Below the pieces are notes generated by a model that was not told the origin of the DNA, searched no databases, and saw nothing but the letters and a program-made list of their open reading frames with translations. Below, one piece after another: positions 44,725 through 47,117 of a DNA stretch of 47,117 nucleotides. The translations under genes were made by a program, and so were the position numbers. This stretch comes from Candidatus Rhodoferax mariagerensis (GTDB lineage: Bacteria; Pseudomonadota; Gammaproteobacteria; Burkholderiales; Burkholderiaceae_C): NCBI GenBank assembly GCA_016719055.1, contig JADKAW010000029.1, positions 1-47,117 of the forward strand, given 5' to 3'. How positions within the stretch are numbered: position 1 is the stretch's first letter; the number at the start of each line of letters is the position of its first letter.

Positions 44725-44778
44725 GAAATGACACTCTAGTCTTTAATGAATAAGCGCTAGCAGCTACGAAAATTGAAG
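44725..44778 (-). repeat. Interspersed repeat copy 6
   Basis: Plus strand GACACTCTAGTCTTTAATGA then ATAAGCGCTAGCAGCTACGA and AAATTGAAG. It lies just before the mqsA C-terminal half. Confidence 0.7.
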
Positions 44779-44788
44779 CGTCAGCACA

Positions 44789-45094
44789 GTGCAAGGCTGG
44801 CATTGCCTGGTCTGTGGAGAAATCGAATTTACCGAGCCAGCTAGCTCGGCACGCTACAACGCAGCCTTGTCCACCTTGCGCCAAGCCGCCGACAAACAAC
44901 GCGCAGATTCTGTTCGCAGCATTCGCAAAAAGCTGGGCCTGCGGCAGGCCGAGGCGGGCCGCTTGTTTGGTGGCGGTGTCAGTGCATTTTCTGACTACGA
45001 ACGCGGCAAAACACAGCCGCACAAATCGACGGTGCTGCTGCTCAAGATTTTGAACAAGCATCCGGAATTGCTGGATGAAGTGCGCAGCGCGTGA
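44789..45094 (+). pseudogene. MqsA-like antitoxin, C-terminal half only
   Basis: About 101 residues: a CLVCGE motif, then the HTH segment SIRKKLGLRQAEAGRLFGGG and SDYERGKTQPHKSTVLLLKI, as in MqsA and YgiT-type antitoxins. The first zinc-finger half is missing; the upstream sequence is the interspersed repeat. A GTG at 44789 could start a truncated protein that keeps the DNA-binding domain. No MqsR is beside it. Confidence 0.7.
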
Positions 45095-45112
45095 CGTGTT
45101 GCAAGGGTTTGT

Positions 45113-45170
45113 AATGAAATAAGACTCAAGCCCTTATTGCATAAGCGCTACCAGCTACGATAATTGAAGC
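45113..45170 (-). repeat. Interspersed repeat copy 7
   Basis: Plus strand AAGACTCAAGCCCTTATTGC then ATAAGCGCTACCAGCTACGA and TAATTGAAGC. Immediately follows the mqsA half. Confidence 0.75.
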
Positions 45171-45283
45171 ACCATCAGCCCTCTCGACGCACTCACGTTG
45201 ATCCATATTCGGGGCATACAGAACGGTATCTTGGTGTTTTGGCGGCGGTGCTGGCAGGGTCATTCAATTGAAAGAGACATAAC

Positions 45284-45360
45284 ATGCGTGCCCCGGCTTT
45301 TTGTTTGCAGTGTGATAGCGGCACCCTGCTGGTCAAACAGACCCAAAATGTCACCATCAG
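45284..45360 (+). pseudogene. MqsA/YgiT-type zinc-finger N-terminal half
   Basis: ATG 45284 opens MRAPAFCLQCDSGTLLVKQ then TQNVTIS, like the first half of MqsA/YgiT zinc fingers (CxxCxxGTL...). It then loses similarity. It is the half lacking at 44789, but placed downstream of it, so the gene is rearranged. Confidence 0.45.
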
Positions 45361-45366
45361 CAGTGC

Positions 45367-45663
45367 CTACACCCGCCCTTGCTCCACCGCCTGGCGCAAC
45401 AAGGCATTGACGCGCGTTTACCAACCCTTGCCACTGGCGCGCAAAGCGGCTGCCACATCGGCATCCACGCGCATTGACAGCATGGGCCGCGCCACCGCCG
45501 TCACAGGACGGCCCGGCCTGCGCCGCATCAGGGCAAACTCGGCATCGCTGACCTCGCGCGCATCGGGGTCGGCCGCTATGCCTTCATGAATGCGTGCATC
45601 CTCTTCATCTGTGGGCAACCGCAAGACCCGTCCGGACTGTGTTTTAACTGTAGTTTGCTGCAT
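45367..45663 (-). pseudogene. brnA: BrnA-like antitoxin with an in-frame stop
   Basis: From ATG 45663 the frame gives RLPTDEEDARIHEGIAADPD, RRRPGRP and SMRVDADVAAALRASGKGW, then stops at 45418-45420. Beyond the stop the same frame continues TRVNALLRQAVEQGRV to a stop at 45367, which is the usual BrnA end (GRGWQTRVNALLR). So TAA most likely replaced CAA. The truncated 81-residue protein lacks its last helix. Confidence 0.65.
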
Positions 45664-45844
45664 ACCGTTTTACCTCTTTTTTGTCTGCTACGCGCAGGCT
45701 GATGACGCGCATCACATCTTGCCTGCGCTCAACAAACACCACGCAGTACAGCGTGTTACCAATCAGCCCGGCTGCTATCGCCAGCCATGGCACTTCAGTC
45801 ACTGCATTTTCACGCGATTCCCCGAACGACGGGTCAATATTTTG
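45644..45844 (-). pseudogene. brnT: BrnT toxin, C-terminal remnant
   Basis: The frame LIGNTLYCVVFVERRQDVMR then VISLRVADKKEVKRYAANYS and stop is the conserved end of BrnT RNase toxins. Its stop overlaps the brnA start by 20 bases, as in real brnTA operons. A stop codon directly upstream (45845-45847) and lack of the N-terminal half show truncation. Confidence 0.6.
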
Positions 45845-45883
45845 CTACGATTGCGCCCTAACACTGCTACTTTGGTAGGAAAC

Positions 45884-46159
45884 ATGCAACTAGCACAAAA
45901 AATTTCGGTCTCGCTGGACGCAACGGTCCTTGGTTTCATTGATCGTTATGCGGCAGAACATGCAGCTAAAGGGCGATCCGCGGTGGTGGTCAAGGCGCTG
46001 CAATTGCTGCAACGCTCAGAACAAGAAAGCCAATTGTCAGAAGCTTACGCACAAAGCGCCGAACAAGACCGGCAAATGGCGGCCGACTTTGACATCACAC
46101 TCAGCGACGGACTGAAGCCTGCTACGCCAAACCTGAAAGCCACTAATGCAACGTGGTGA
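45884..46159 (+). CDS. Ribbon-helix-helix antitoxin of a MazF-type pair
   Basis: A 91-residue protein, ATG 45884 after AGGA. The N-terminus AQKISVSLDATVLGFIDRYA is a ribbon-helix-helix DNA-binding domain, followed by an acidic, flexible tail that would neutralise the toxin. The stop overlaps the start of the toxin gene by 14 bases. Confidence 0.8.
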   Translation: MQLAQKISVSLDATVLGFIDRYAAEHAAKGRSAVVVKALQLLQRSEQESQLSEAYAQSAEQDRQMAADFDITLSDGLKPATPNLKATNATW

Positions 46160-46481
46160 CGTGTTTTACGCCGACCTGGACCCGGCACAAGGCTCAGAAA
46201 CCAAAAAAACACGTCCCGTTGTCATCGTCAGCAATAACGCCGCCAACCACGCCGCCGCAGTGGTCACCGTGCTGCCGTTGACTTCCAATGTTTCACGCAT
46301 CTTTCCGTTTGAAGTGAAACTGCTGGCCCTGGACACCGGCTTGAGCAAAGACAGCAAGGCAATGGCGCAACAAGTGCGCACTTTGGACAAAAGCCGGTTG
46401 GCAAAAAATGCTGCCGGGCATGTTTCGATGGCGCTGATGGTGCAGGTGGATGCAGCTCTGCGGCTGCATTTGGGTTTGTGA
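46146..46481 (+). CDS. MazF/PemK family endoribonuclease toxin
   Basis: A 111-residue protein with MQRGDVFYADLDPAQGSE, TRPVVIVSNNAANH, and VTVLPLTSNVSRIFP: the fold of MazF/PemK, with the Arg and Thr of the active site. It cleaves mRNA at short sequences. It overlaps the antitoxin gene; length and order are normal, so the pair looks intact. Confidence 0.88.
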   Translation: MQRGDVFYADLDPAQGSETKKTRPVVIVSNNAANHAAAVVTVLPLTSNVSRIFPFEVKLLALDTGLSKDSKAMAQQVRTLDKSRLAKNAAGHVSMALMVQVDAALRLHLGL

Positions 46482-46484
46482 TGG

Positions 46485-46583
46485 ATTGGCTTTGCTGCCC
46501 ACGAGTTGAACAGTCTGGTCAACGTGATCGAAGAAAATCAGCCTCTGATTGAAAAGGTATGGTATGAACACTTCAGCACTTGA
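46485..46583 (+). pseudogene. DUF4160 C-terminal remnant, copy 2
   Basis: IGFAAHELNSLVNVIEENQ and KVWYEHFST then stop; near copy of 39011-39109, here directly after the mazF stop. Confidence 0.55.
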
Positions 46584-46818
46584 ATTGAACTTTGACACCA
46601 GCATGATGTGGGTGGTTTTGGCTGATGGTCGCCAGCTGGGCGTGCCGCTGGCTTACTTCCCGCGCCTGTTGAATGCCTCTTTGGAACAACGCCAGCGCTA
46701 TGAATTGTCCGGCGGTGGCACTGGCATCCACTGGGACGAACTCGACGAGGACATCAGCGTTCAGGGGCTTTTGATGGGCGTGGGAGACCAGACAAGAACC
46801 CATCGAGTGGCGGCTTGA
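46564..46818 (+). CDS. DUF2442 domain protein, copy 2
   Basis: An 84-residue near-duplicate of the protein at 39090-39344 (about 75 of 84 residues equal by eye). It carries the same core ADGRQLGVPLAYFPRLL and DELDEDISVQGLL. The DUF4160 remnant overlaps its start as in copy 1. Confidence 0.8.
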   Translation: MNTSALELNFDTSMMWVVLADGRQLGVPLAYFPRLLNASLEQRQRYELSGGGTGIHWDELDEDISVQGLLMGVGDQTRTHRVAA

Positions 46819-47038
46819 CCATCATGCTGGTGCACCGCCAGTTGATGTTGAACCCGATCCCGACTTTTGAGTAGGCCGCATATTGGGGCAGCCAGGCCCG
46901 GTGGCGGTGGTTTGTCTTTGCAGTAAATCGCTTGATTTCACGCCACGGCCTCTGACATAGCTGCGCGGCTTGCGTCAATAGCTATCATGACAGCCAGCGC
47001 ACCGTCCACACTGCCACCCCCCTGATCTGCCCACCACC
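46819..47038. other. Intergenic region before the last gene
   Basis: Its first 45 bases (46824-46868) weakly resemble the start of the membrane protein gene at 39350, which follows DUF2442 copy 1, so the duplication once extended further. No complete gene is seen. It likely holds the promoter of the following gene. Confidence 0.4.
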
Positions 47039-47117
47039 ATGAAATTGCCACGCCAAATGATCTGCCTGCTGGGTGCCTTGCTTGCACTGCTGCTGGGCCT
47101 GCCTGCCCACGCGGCCC
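47039..47117 (+). CDS. Start of an exported protein, cut by the window end
   Basis: MKLPRQMICLLGALLALLLG then LPAHAA, a clear signal peptide. The rest is outside. Given the caspase-like genes before it, another member is possible but nothing in these 26 residues proves it. Confidence 0.6.
   Translation, partial: MKLPRQMICLLGALLALLLGLPAHAA

Noticed and set aside
46910..46924. A second serpin tail (GTTTGTCTTTGCAGT also at 36743)
   Set aside because: Fifteen matching bases with an immediate stop codon and no other serpin sequence; chance or a very old scrap.
38700..47117. DGR template repeat
   Set aside because: I looked for an AAC-rich copy of either variable tail and found none; the short match near 43709 (AACGCCTGG) is too small.

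Overview
The window looks like a chromosomal segment of a betaproteobacterium of the Burkholderiales, most likely Comamonadaceae and close to Rhodoferax. The grounds are the mnmG-rsmG-LysE-parA-hydrolase-parB order with parS sites of sequence TGTTTCACGTGAAACA, a complete System I cytochrome c maturation operon next to the rhodoquinone gene rquA, a pyrophosphate-dependent phosphofructokinase, and a short interspersed repeat (TAGC..GCGCTT..AAGGGCTAGAG) that I associate with this family. This assignment is inference; there is no rRNA in the window.

Layout. 1-2468 (minus): a secreted Kelch-repeat protein that runs off the window start and is broken by at least six small indels. 2872-13005 (minus): a housekeeping block with a DUF2799 lipoprotein, HemG-type flavodoxin, EF-G-like GTPase (one frameshift), membrane-anchored methyltransferase, parB, a small hydrolase, parA, a LysE-type exporter, rsmG and mnmG, with four parS or parS-like sites. 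13190-16632 (plus): pfp, a flavin reductase, a glutathione S-transferase and rquA. 16671-23730: ccmABCDEFGHI with overlapping genes and a terminator. 23795-24202: AT-rich DNA with two perfect DnaA boxes. 24203-26083: minCDE. Then a dihaem cytochrome c, the copper ATPase copA (minus), copZ and a Crp/Fnr regulator.

30381-38700 (plus) is the most unusual part: seven tightly packed genes for exported proteins. They are two small DUF4384-type proteins (one a lipoprotein), an OmpA-like protein, two caspase-like proteases with EF-hand loops and C-terminal DUF4384 domains, a serpin, and a third caspase-like protease fused to an FGE-sulfatase domain. A fourth caspase-like protease with a C-terminal DUF1566 domain follows at 41309-43336. 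The FGE and DUF1566 C-termini look like variable regions of a diversity-generating retroelement (DGR), and remnants of the DGR accessory protein Avd and of the reverse transcriptase N-terminus lie at 43691-43957 and 44628-44692. No intact reverse transcriptase and no template repeat are in the window. My reading is a periplasmic protease network whose recognition domains were, or still are, diversified by a DGR and which may be restrained by its own serpin.

43979-46818 is a scrap-yard of toxin-antitoxin genes: an intact RelE-like/HigA-like pair, an intact RHH/MazF pair, and broken mqsA and brnTA, mixed with interspersed repeats and the second copy of a DUF4160-DUF2442 segment. The window ends inside a signal peptide of another exported protein.

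A warning on quality: nearly every broken gene here (Kelch, EF-G, second caspase, serpin) is restored by adding one base to a homopolymer. That pattern fits sequencing deletions better than real pseudogenes, so I describe these genes as probably functional.
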